DNA of 64,000 bases from Rhea pennata (Eukaryota; Chordata; Aves; Rheiformes; Rheidae): NCBI RefSeq assembly GCF_028389875.1, contig NC_084668.1, positions 30,300,993 to 30,364,992 of the forward strand, written 5' to 3'. Both the position numbers and the translations under genes were made by a program. Below, piece by piece: positions 27,214 through 38,243 of the stretch. Position 1 is the stretch's first letter, and every line of letters starts with the position of its first letter. Below the pieces are notes generated by a model. That model was not told the DNA's origin, ran no database searches, and was given only the letters and a program-made list of their open reading frames with translations.

Positions 27214-30200
27214 AGCATGCCTTTAGTTTATTCTTGAACAGTAGTGCCAAATGAAACTACACTGAACTACAATGAACTACACTGTTGGCAATATCAAAAG
27301 TTATTCAAAGGTAGTATAGAAGCTTCCATCCATAGGCCAGTGACTGTAACTGGTAAATGTTATCGCAAGTTTAAAAGGTCAGCTGATGTCTAGTAGCAGA
27401 CTGTGCATTTCTCTTTTCCTCTCTCATTCTACTTACATTTCTGTGGATCCTTTAGGAAATGATAATTTGAGGAGTCCGGTTTCCTCAGCTGTGTCAAAAT
27501 CTCCAGCTGATGAGGACAGGCAAGCATGTTTAACTGATACTTGGGTGTTCTTGTGTTTGGATTTCAATGCAAAGCTGACTTTCACCCTCTGAAGCAGTGG
27601 TGGCATCCCACTCTGGCCGTGATCTCTGGGCTTCAAGAAGCTTGACATGCTGTGTGCTTTTTCTGAAGGACTGAGACAAAATTATTCCAAACAAAATTCC
27701 TGTGAAACAGGCATGTCCTTTGAGATACCCATGTAACATGCGAAGAAAGGCAATCATGTTGACAATGGCACTTTCATCACATCATAGCATTTTTGCAACA
27801 GAATATTGCAGCTGTAGACTACTGGAATAATCAAAAAGTAACAAACTAATCAAAGAATGAAATGAATGTGTTTTATTTTAGCTGTCTGATCTGATTGGAG
27901 TATATAAATTTACCTCATAAGAAGTAAAGAGAATAGTTCTTCAGTACTCTTCTGAAAGGTTTGTGTTTAAAACTGATATGATACTTAGTTTCTATTTTTA
28001 AATACGGCTTTTAATTTGAAATTCTTCATTCCCAACATATAAAAGGAATAGCCAAAACCATAGCTACTATTAGCACAACCATTTCTGTTTGTATTTTTAC
28101 TTTTGGCATTAAGATTCAGCATTTTTTCCTAGCTTTTAGTTGCAAGAACCAAAACCACAAAATAAAAGCCTTCTAGAGTAAGGATGTGCTTTCCTGTTTT
28201 CCTGTAAGATTCCAGGACAGTTTGCTTTAGTTGCTGGGTTTACAAGGACAGCCCAATAGTCAGGAAAGGCAGCTGAAGCAAAATTGCATCAAATCCTGAA
28301 CATTTTGCTATCTGAAGTCCAGACCTCAAGTTCAGCCAACTCACTAAGGATAAGCTCATCCCTTTTGGCCAGACGAATGCTTAGCAAATAAAATCTAGCT
28401 GTTCAAAAGGCTGAGGACATGATAAACTCAGATCTTTAGCTGTATCACAATCTGTATTAAGTTGTTCATTAACACTGATAACCTTTAAAAGACATTGTTC
28501 CTTAGGTCTACTACACTGTCAGGTGAAAAACAGCAGAGTAATGAGGATTGATATCTTATCGTCTGTTCCAGAAAGGGCGCATTTGCCTCATGAGCTTTGA
28601 GATCTTAAAATGGCAATAGCTTGTTAGTGTTTGTGTGAAATACACAGAATTCTTTGCAGTGCTCATTCATTTGTCCGAGCCTGAGTCTGCTGGCATTTCT
28701 CACATGGAGAACATTATCTGTTCTTTAAACAAGAAAATGTAAATTAATGTCTTTTATAGGATATCCTTATTCAGCAGATTTCTTGCAGACTTAGTTCTAT
28801 ATGTAGGCAGAGGCAGTTTCTGGACTCAAGGCACTCATTTTTCTTCCTACAGTGAAAATCATTCATTATAGCCTACGTAGTTTTACTTGAAGTCTATCAG
28901 TTTTGTTTACAGTAAAAAATCCAGCCTTCTGGAAACTTTTCTATCTTTTCTGGAATGCTATCTGGACGGTAGTCACCAACCCCAATTCTTGCACCACGGT
29001 ACCTTGGCAAATGCATTTTATTTTAGATTTGAAGTCTTTTCGTCAAATCACGGAAACTTTGAAGCCATGAGTGTTCCTAAATCAGATGTGGTTCAGGCCC
29101 TCACTACCTACTTTTCCACTGATTTTTCACATGGTTTGTTCTCCCATGTCTTTAACAACTTGGTCAGTTTTTTGGCCTTGGCATCATTGGTATCATTGAC
29201 TTTGACAGCATGCTTTGTATGATGCTAAGCCATTAGACAGAGCAGTTCCCCATAAAGTTTAGTACAGTAGCCCTAATCATGCATTGTACTGAGAAAATTA
29301 TTTCTCTTGCTGCCCCTGCTTAACTGCTTTGTGTAAGAGGTAATACAGCAAATAACTGACCAGTCTGCACTTTTCTCATTCTTTCTGTGGAGGCCTAAGG
29401 AGCAAATGAGATGGGAAGGGAAGTTGGACACCCTTTTTCCTCGCCTGCTCTTCGGCATCTCTAAAATGCATGGTAAGAGCAATCTTTATGCTCTGCTAAG
29501 TACAAGGAGTAGAAGTTTCACTGGCTGCTGGGATGGGTGATGTGCTGGAGGAAAGGTTCCTTTATCTCTTCCTCTCAGGACCCTTTTTATCATCAAATTT
29601 TAAGATACTGAGCATAATTTTGCCCTTAAGCAGGTACTTAAGAGTTCACAGACAAATTATATAGATAAAACAGAAGTTTTCTTGCTATTTTCTCACTTTC
29701 TTGGTTGCGCTCTGTTAAAGACAATCATCACAGAAACTATAGGATCATGTGTGAAGCCTTTGTAATTGCATGTTATATTAAAGCAGTAAATCAGTTTCTT
29801 TCATGAATGTGCTTATTCTGTGTAGAAGCTGTTGAGTAATTTAGTCCAAAGTCAACTGAACATCTTTAGTTACTTCAGATATAGCATGTCCTAGAGATGG
29901 TTTCAATTAGTATTTGTTCAGGGCTGTCTAAATCAAGTAGCCAGTCTGCATGTTCAGTAAGTGTCAGTTAGAAATATCTCTAATTATGTATGTGAAAAGT
30001 AACCTTTAGAACTGTTGTGGTCTGATAGATAATAACATCCCCTGAAACAGCAAAACCATTGGATCTGGATTCTGCAGATCTTCCCAGTTTGGCATAGTGC
30101 TTTAATTTATATCCTTTCCTTTTTACCTAATGTTGGGAGTGAGCATGATACCCACTGCTATGGAACATTAAGCACAACTCTCTGTCTGTTTGAGGGACAG

Positions 30201-33200
30201 AAATAGTGATCTTTGTTAAGTAGCTGTCACAGATTTTATAATGTATATTTTCAATGTTCAAACCTCAGTTCTTCTGCTTCAGGGAAGCACATGCTTAGGA
30301 ATAGTATTTAAACATAAACAAGATTTATGCACATCACTGAATTGTAAGCTGGTTGTAGTCTTTCAAACAGTTGTAGGGCTTTTTTAGTTAAACCAATATT
30401 GGAGATTAGGATCATTCATTACTCACCAAAATAATCCTGTGTTCCTTAATGGGTGAATATAGAATAATAAATGGGTGCTTTGTAGATATTTTGTGGACAA
30501 TGCAGACTATTACCATCTATTGATGAGAACTATGAAAGCAAATGGTTGGTAATATCATTTGAACAATTATATAGAACAATTTGTAAATATTGTAAAACCT
30601 ATAAATACATAGAATTTGATTATAATATTTACTTTTCATTTCTATAAAGATGACTCTATATTATACAGCATAATAATTAACTCATAAATGATCAGTGAAT
30701 GCTGTAAGTTATGGTTTAAGTTATACTTTGACAAGAAGATTAGTGATTTATCTGTCGACGCTTAGTGAAGCATGTTCTCAGATTTAATCGGGTGATGGAA
30801 TTGCTTTAGTAATTGAATTGAAGGTGTGTTAATAAGGCAACGTAGAGGAAAGTTGCATTGATGTGCTTGCTTTGTTTCTGTTTGGGTAAAGGTACCAGCT
30901 TGGCTGAGACATCAGTTGCATCACTGTAGCCTTGCTTATTCTGGTAGAATTGCATTTGGTTCCTGCTGGTGCAGATGAGATTAGATTCAAGATCTTTGCT
31001 TCAGGAAGGTTGCCAATGGCATCTCTTACAAGCATTGCATTCACTTACGATGGCAAGCAGGAACACAGCATATACATATGTTATTAATTTGCCTCTTATT
31101 GGCCAAAGTCTGCACTCCTAAAGAGTTCATCATGTTGTAATAAAGCTGGAGAACAAAGAAATTGCTACTTCCCTCCATATAAAAACATATGTAATCTCCA
31201 GTGAGTAGTTAACATTTGGGGAACATAGGAAGAACCCTGATGCTGGCAACATCTGTCTAGCATGTGGAGTCACATCCATCATAGCTGGGTTACCTTCCAC
31301 AGACTTTTCTTACAATTAAGTTGCAAGAGAAAAAATGCCCTTATGTGCCCCAAGTAAGTTGATCCTTTTTCTTTAGCTTTAGCTAGCAGGAGAGGAAGGC
31401 TCTCAGGCTTACAAAATGATTAAGGTAGAACTTCCAGAAACATTTTGTTACTGACTTCTTTAGCCATCTATTTTTTCCATGCTGCATTTCTTTTTGTTAT
31501 TTATATGGTTCCTATTGTTGCTACCATTCACAGAATGACAAATAGCCAGCAAAGGGTTTGGTAGAATACTCCATCTGTCTGTGCTTTTGCTTGGAGTCAG
31601 AAATCCGCAGCCTAAGATTTAAATAGTCAGTTCCTATTTAAACTTTTCTCTAAGAGAATCATACAGGTGAGAGAATCATACATAATTAGAAAGCAGTGTA
31701 TATTCATCGTGATGAAAAAAATAGGAAGAGAAATTTTACTCTAAAAACAAATTTATATGTAACTACAGTTCCATCTGAATTATACCTGTGTTAGGTAGGT
31801 AGTCTTGTTTGCAAGAACAGTCCTGGTCAAATATCCATAATCCAAGAAAATGCATGGCTTTTAACCAGAGTCCTCAAGAACAGATGATCCTACATGGCAC
31901 AGAAGCATTTCACTGTTATGTTGCTATGCAAGTGAGAAGGAGAATCCCCTCAAACAACCATTAAATGTGATTAGAAATCTCATTGAAGTGCAGCTCCATC
32001 ATGAACATGTCATGTGTCCTGCTTAGGAATCCACAAAAATGTATACAATACTATAGCAGAGTTCTATTAAGAATATATAGAATGGGAAAAGAAGATCCAT
32101 AATTACTCTGCCACAAATCTTTTCAGGAGGTATTTCACTGTATGCACAAAGATTGGAGTGCAACTGCAACTATTTTACCAGTGGTGTCTGCCTTTTGGTA
32201 CACAAAGAAACAATTCTCCCTAATGCTTTGTGGTATTAAAGTGAAGATTTTTCCCCTTACCACTTAAATCTTAACACCTACCATGTCAGTTTTTGAATCT
32301 CGCAAGGCACTTGGCCTTTCCCTCCCAAAATTAGGCTTTTAAGGAGTCCCTTGAGGGCTTTATGAGCTGCATTAATGTAAATTCCTCACTTTCCAATTTT
32401 TCAGTCACAAAACTGGAATTCTCCGGACCACCAGCAGCTTCTTGTTTAAAATTATTTACTCTGTGTGCAGAAAAAGCTCAAACCTGTGGCCATTTTCTAT
32501 GACAATGAAGCCAGAGACTCTTATCATTAAATCTCTGTGCTCAGTCTTTGATGAAGATTTCCTGTATTTGTCATATGAATGCTGGTTTTTGCATGAACTA
32601 GAAAAGTATTAAAACTACTGTAGGGTATATTTCTATAATCTTCTAGTACGCACTCCATCCCACTGATTTAGAACATAGGTATAATTGCAACGTTTCATGA
32701 GTATGTAGAATTTTCTCATTGACTACAGAAAAAAAAATGGATAAACCTGGTCTTGCAGTTAAGTATGAGATTAGAAGCATGGATATCTAAATTGTGTTTT
32801 CAGCTCTGTCAAGGACTTGCTATGGTATTTGGGATGAGTTACTCTTGGTGATTCAATTTTCCCATTTATGAATGGGAATAATGTGGTTTACATATTTGTT
32901 TTCTGTCTCCATATAAGATAATTTTATATCCAAGCAAATACGACGTGACAATCAGTAACTATTCTTGGCCTCAGAAAGACAGACTAAGAACTACAAAACC
33001 ATCATGGAGCCCCTTTCACCTGTGCTCTCCAAAACTGCTGTGAGTTATTGTCAAATGGAACCTCAGCTTATATCCCCTTTTAGAATGACACATGCATTCT
33101 AAAGAGAAAGCATATTGAATGATTTAGTGTAGTTAGGAATTCCCCTTACATATCTTCTAGGTGATTCTTAGCATTCAAAGGAGACCTAAATGTGTATTGA

Positions 33201-33722
33201 GTATAGATTATGTCTGATGTCTTATATGGTCGAGGATGAACAATTTGGCCTTAAAAATGAGCCCTTTCCCATGTTTCTGAAAGAAAAGAACTCCCAGTCT
33301 CTTACTGATATATCGGATGCCCCATGACCTGACATGTCTTTTAGTTTATTTTTAGATTTTTTTTCATTTACTTCAAGTTATATTAGCGATTATGTGTTAG
33401 TAATTATGGTAGTCCAGTAGATGTAGTAAAAAATAAAAATAAATCCAAGCTTGAATTGTGATACCCTTTATATTGCGCTAATTTGCTTTAGGGAAAGAAA
33501 ACACATTTCAGGATCTATGTTTCTTATTAAGGCGGGATAAAGCAAAGTGTATAAGATGGAGTGACAGACTGCTAATTCACATATTATGAAGAATGAGAAT
33601 GCAAAATCACCCCAGAGTAAATATGGATAATGAGATGTCTTATTTCACATTGATCTGAATCAAGGAGAGATGGAGTGGAGGCTAGTATGGTTACAAATTT
33701 GAAAAAATGTGTGTGTGACTAT

Positions 33723-33778
33723 AAACTCTTTATATATGCAGAAGAACTATAATCTCTTTATATATGCAGAAGAACTAT
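33723..33778 (+). repeat. 28-bp tandem duplication, two copies
   Basis: Two adjacent 28-bp copies (33723-33750 and 33751-33778) containing CTCTTTATATATGCAGAAGA differ at one base (position 3), so the duplication is recent or homogenised. Confidence 0.95.
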
Positions 33779-34966
33779 CTGTGGCTGAAAATATATTATT
33801 TACTTCGAAATAAGTGGGAAAGTATTTTAACATGAACAGACTCTTAAAAAACTTACACATTTTATATTTACTCTGTGGTTCTGATTACATTGCATCCATA
33901 TCTGGTCATGTAAGCTGGATTTCTACTACATACTTCAGAGTTTTGGTTGTGTGCTTACAGTTCCTGTACTCTTCATTCCTGTCTATCAAAAACAGAATTA
34001 ATATATAATTGAAATGAAGCTTATTGCTATTTCAAAGCAACCCATCTAGGAAACAGTTCAGCAGTTCAGTTTATCTGAATTGTCTTTTCAGTTGTCTGAG
34101 AAGGAAGTATAGGCATAAATACAGCATATAGGCATAAATAGAAAAAGCTAAATTTACCTTTTAGTTTCTCTTTTGTATCTATGTAATACTGAAACCTTAC
34201 TAACTATTAGAATACTTAGTCAGAAAGGTAAAATGTTCAATTTTTTCTGCTTTTTTTTTTAATAGTAATTCATTTTATATGTCATTTGGGTAGGTACTGG
34301 TATTATGACAGTCTGCTTGTATCATGAAAGAATGACAAAACAGTAATATTCATTAGGAAAAAGCACATGCAGTGAAACTGTTCATGTGGAGTATTTTGTC
34401 AGGAAGTGTGAGTGAAAAATACAGACCTAAATACTCCTGTCTCACCTGGGAATTGGGGAAATTTTATGAAGGCAGAGAGAAATGCCTGCCTCGCTTCCCC
34501 CAGACCCCGTGTCAGACAGGGAATGGCAGTGACAGGGTCACCGTTTCGTAGTCACATTATTTGCTTTTCTCCACCGTGGGGTAGTGACCCTACTTTGTTG
34601 GTGGCTACGGATGTATCTGTGGCAGAATTGTGCAGTTACCTCATGCCAAAGCTTGGTGAAAATACTTTTGGGTGCTTGCATTGAAAATGCTGTCATGTTT
34701 TGAGGAGGTGCTGAGAACATTATTGCAGAAATATAGTCAGGGATGCTCAATTTCATGCTAAAATGGGTCAATTTCTATTTTTGTTTAGTTTTCAAAAGCT
34801 AAAGGTGAACTATACCGATGAAAAAGCAGAAAATAACTACCGGCTTACAGCTGGAGAAATTTAGGTGCTTACAGGTGGAGCCCTGCGAGCTCAGACTGCA
34901 CAGGCAAGTGAACCAATCCCCTCCTTTGCGAAACGGCGAGGAAATGGAGCGTGGGGAATCCTGACT

Positions 34967-35007
34967 GGCCCCGGCCCCGGCCCCGGCCCCGGCCCCGGCC
35001 CCGGCCC
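34967..35007 (-). repeat. (GGCCCC)6 hexanucleotide array, i.e. GGGGCC on the minus strand
   Basis: Six perfect GGCCCC units (34967-35002) plus a partial GGCCC. The complementary GGGGCC strand is a known G-quadruplex former. In forward frames the tract reads as Gly-Pro and Pro-Arg repeats, and in reverse as Gly-Arg, but nothing shows that it is translated. Confidence 0.95.
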
Positions 35008-35090
35008 GGCGCCCTTGCTGGCAGTGGGGCAGGGGGTTCAGGAGAGCTGGTAAAGCGGCCAGTGGGGCTCGGAGCGCCCAACTCGGCGCG

Positions 35091-35114
35091 GGCCGGGGCC
35101 GGGGCCGGGGCCGG
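35091..35114 (+). repeat. (GGGGCC)3 hexanucleotide array
   Basis: GGCC followed by three perfect GGGGCC units and GG. It is the inverted counterpart of the array 84 bp to its left, so the two can pair as a hairpin or place quadruplex-forming runs on opposite strands. Confidence 0.95.
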
Positions 35115-35220
35115 CGCGGGGGCGCGGGCCCCGCCGGGCGGCGCTGCGAGCCCGGGGCGGAGGCGGCGGCGCTGCGGGCGGGCGGCGCCTCCGCCCCTGG
35201 GCGGTGCGGGCGGGGAGGGG

Positions 35221-35245
35221 CCGGGCCGGGCCGGGCCGGGCCGGG
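35221..35245 (+). repeat. (CCGGG)5 pentanucleotide array
   Basis: Five perfect CCGGG units within the right-hand CpG island. Confidence 0.95.
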
Positions 35246-35355
35246 CGATGCCGCGGCCGCTCCCCTCTGCCCGCGGCTTGCGCAGGGCGGCGTCGGCGTC
35301 GGGGCTGCCGCTGCCTCCGGCGGCAGCAGAGGTACGGCTCGGCCCTGCCGCCCGC

Positions 35356-35375
35356 TGCGGTGCGGTGCGGTGCGG
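35356..35375 (+). repeat. (TGCGG)4 pentanucleotide array
   Basis: Four perfect TGCGG units. A related GCTGCGGTGCGGGGCTCGG segment recurs at about 35415-35433, pointing to local duplication in the island. Confidence 0.95.
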
Positions 35376-35577
35376 GACTGCGGGGCTCGGCGCGGGGAGC
35401 CACCGCCGCCGCCCGCTGCGGTGCGGGGCTCGGGGCGCCGCGCGGGGGGCGGCTGCCTGGCGCGGCGGGAACGGGGACGGGGCGCCCCCGGGTGAAACTG
35501 CCGCTTCGGAGCGGTCTGCGGGCGTTGCGGCTTTCGTTAGCGTCTGGCGACGGCTGTGGGCTCTCGGCCGCTTAGCC

Positions 35578-35586
35578 TAGGTATGA
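35578..35586 (+). other. MYO1B: Candidate splice donor of MYO1B non-coding exon 1
   Basis: The sequence TAG|GTATGA closes the CpG island, with an exon end at 35580 and an intron start at 35581. A weaker alternative (GAG|GTACGG) lies at 35329-35337. The choice is inferred from position and consensus. Confidence 0.5.
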
Positions 35587-36148
35587 GTGCTGGTGTTCGC
35601 ACATGCAGGGAGGGCCCCGATCGTGCCCTTTAAAGCAAGAGCGTGTGTGCGTGCTGCTTCTGGAAGGAGACCGTGGCATCTGTTTCTTCTTGCCTACAAA
35701 AATTGCCATGTGTACAAGGCTTCGCTTTATTCAAAGGAACGGGTTGGAGTTCATGAAGGCGAGCAAGGCATGGGAAGAGAGAGTGGGTAACTTAGAGCGG
35801 GATGATAAATTCTGCGATGGGGCGGCCACTGGAGAGCCGGCTTGGGAAAGCACTTACCAAGGCAGGGTCGTTGGTCCGGAGAGCCTCCCAAGGGACGGCT
35901 CCATGCAGGCTCGCAATTAAGCCCGTCTGTTCGTGGCTGTACATCTGCTGTGGTGGTTTTTGGGGAAGGGCATTGCTTTGTTTCTGAGGATCCCTGGGCT
36001 CCCCATTCAGAGCAGCACAGTCCTAGCAGGGCCTGTAGGAAGCAGGGAGGGCGATGCTGTACCAGAACACTTCTGGAAAAGCGCGTAAACGCAGCACTTG
36101 ATTGTCTTTCCCACAGCACCTATATACTTGTACATGTATACTTATGCA

Positions 36149-36240
36149 TACAATTTGCTTTTTGAATAATTTAAACCTTTACAATTTTGATCATATAATT
36201 CACTTTTTTGGGATAATTTAAACCTTTATGATTTCAATCA
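36149..36240 (+). repeat. Diverged ~46-bp tandem duplication
   Basis: Two adjacent copies (36149-36193 and 36194-36240) share GATAATTTAAACCTTTA-like cores followed by ATTTTGATCA or ATTTCAATCA. Several substitutions and small indels indicate an older duplication. Confidence 0.85.
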
Positions 36241-38232
36241 ACATGGTTAGGTCAACTGCTATGTATTTGGTCAGGACCACTGTCCTAAAGGACATGCATA
36301 ACATTAATGAAATAAAGGCTAACTTCTCTTAAAATGTTTGTTGAAGTAACTGGTTATTTAAGATATAGCCAGATTAGAAACTACCACTGGAAAATTCAAG
36401 GGTAAGGTAAAATGTCTGACTCTGCAATTTTTGTGTTGATTCATGAGTTTCCCATATCCGTCTGTCCTATTGTTAATTGTGAATTAAGGCTGGCAACAAG
36501 CTGCCCATCCTTCCCTAGATGAATCATTGCTCTGTCAAGCCCAGTGTCAAAAACAAGGCTTTCCCCAAAAGCACTCAGTGTTAGGGAACAGAAATAGCCC
36601 GACCCATCTGTTCAAGTAGACTTCTGTGCTCAGCTGCTTTTGAAAGTATTAAAGGTAACAGCATTCTTCTCTCTATATGTTTTTGTTTCCAGTTCACCTA
36701 GGCCTGATTTTAAGAGTGTCTTTATTTTAGTGTTTTATGCAATACTTATGCTGCCTCTGGCTTGATTCTGTATTAAGATGTAATGGTTGTAGTGTTGCCA
36801 TTATTCTCAGAGTAACGTACAGTGGTCAGTACACTATTCATGTCAGCATTTACCGTAGTGTGGCAGTTACTGATGTTTTAGGTTGCCACAAGTTTCCTCT
36901 TCTTTTCCAGAAAGAATGTTTCTGGAAACACCTCTGTGGTGATAGGTGGTGTATTTGATGGATGTTTTAAAGGCTTCTACTCTATATGGGCACCACAGAT
37001 TGCGTGTTCCACAAGGCAAAGGTAAAAGAACTCATTAAAGTATCTCAGACTACAGAAACTTGCTGATTTGTTGCATTACTTTTTAGAGACTTTGTCAAAT
37101 CACATCTGTAGGGAGGAACCCAGCAAGAGAACAATGCCAGGGGGTGGTAGTTAAATTTAGCCCTTTTAAACTTTGTGTAAGACTTGATGGTATCTCTCTT
37201 TGGAAGGGCAAGCTACATTATTAGCCCAGTAGTGCTTCTGGGAAGGGAAAAGAAGTCTGGCAAATGAGAGGAGGAAGTGGGAGAGAGAAATTGGAAACAT
37301 AAGCAAAGCCATTAATTTTTCCCACTGTGTGCTCTTAAGAAACTGCTGGCAATGTTCTGAAGATATTCTGCCTCGTGGAAGTGTCATGGACTTTCTTCAC
37401 ATGATCCTCTGAGATCATCCGGTTTCTCTGAGCTCTGTGGGAACAGAAATTCCTCATGTTGGATTCTGATCTCATCTTCCTTCTGCAGCAGTAATTGCAG
37501 TGGCTTGGGAATCAGAGAGGAAGGTGAAGAAAACATAAGTGGAACATAGTTTGGAGAACAGCTTAGTGCTAGCGTAGGCCAATCTGGATACTCTACATTT
37601 CCTTCTTTCAAATGCTCTGTGTGTTCAGAATTGGGACAAAATGCTAACATAGTGGCCAAAGTTAAACATGCTGTCAATGTGCTAAGCATATTTAGTGCCG
37701 CTCACATGTCAGATTGTCCTGTAAATCTTACCTTATATTTCATTCATCCTTTTTGTTGTGTTAATGAAGAACAAATTGAAGTGAAAAAACAGTAGTTTTA
37801 GTGATTTTTGTGCTTTAAGCGTTGGGGAATTCCTGAGTTTGAGGAAAGACAAAAATAAAGGCATTTTTTTCTTTCTTTCCCTAATGGCTATGTACTTAGC
37901 CTTTTAAATTCTCTCAGTCTTTTCACTTTTGAAATACAAAGTACCTGAGTAGTGTCTCCTGTTTGCTGGTAGATTATTGGAAAATTTTAGGAAGGCTGCA
38001 GTGGTGATGACCGGCCCATGAATGTGTAACCTGATCCACAGCTTTTTCTCTTCAACTGGGGAAGGAAGTAACAGCTCCTATTACACCCTTATGTAACCTC
38101 CATTCATATCCTCCAAAAAGAAGGAAACTCAAGCTTGATTTCTGATGTATAAACTAACATCAAAGCATGCATTGTCATAAAGAAGGAGTAAAGAGTAACG
38201 TTAATTTTCTTTTGTTTAGCAGTTCCCAGAAT

Positions 38233-38243
38233 GGGGGGGGGGG
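38233..38243 (+). repeat. Poly-G run (11 G)
   Basis: Eleven consecutive G's in presumed MYO1B intron 1; the length is prone to sequencing error. Confidence 0.95.

Larger units (their letters stand above)
21658..34949. other. Intergenic DNA, no intact gene recognised
   Basis: About 13.3 kb of AT-rich sequence. It contains a (TTAA)n tract, a CT-rich tract, an A-rich stretch (26631-26660) and a 28-bp tandem duplication. Minus-strand sequence at about 25020-26110 looks like broken coding sequence but cannot be assigned. Remaining open frames are short and featureless. Confidence 0.55.
34950..35580 (+). promoter_or_regulatory. MYO1B: CpG island, candidate MYO1B promoter and 5' UTR exon 1
   Basis: A sharply bounded GC- and CpG-rich block of about 630 bp contains several CCCCGCC/GGGCGG-type boxes and four short GC minisatellites. 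The coding start of MYO1B, 15.8 kb to the right, has only six bases of 5' UTR in its exon, so a non-coding first exon must lie upstream. This island is the only such candidate between the satellite and that exon. A good GT donor sits at its right edge. The transcription start cannot be placed from sequence. Long open frames in the island are compositional. Confidence 0.75.

Noticed and set aside
27021..27218. Arg/Glu-rich minus-strand frame
   Set aside because: It is the translation of the CT-rich simple repeat.
28887..29222. Plus-strand frame of 111 codons with hydrophobic C-terminus
   Set aside because: It begins at TTG rather than ATG, has no splice signals and matches nothing I know.
34869..35580. 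Long Gly/Pro/Arg/Ala-rich frames on both strands, including one of 209 codons
   Set aside because: They are translations of the GC-rich MYO1B island and its hexamer arrays. The downstream coding exon has its own strong start codon.
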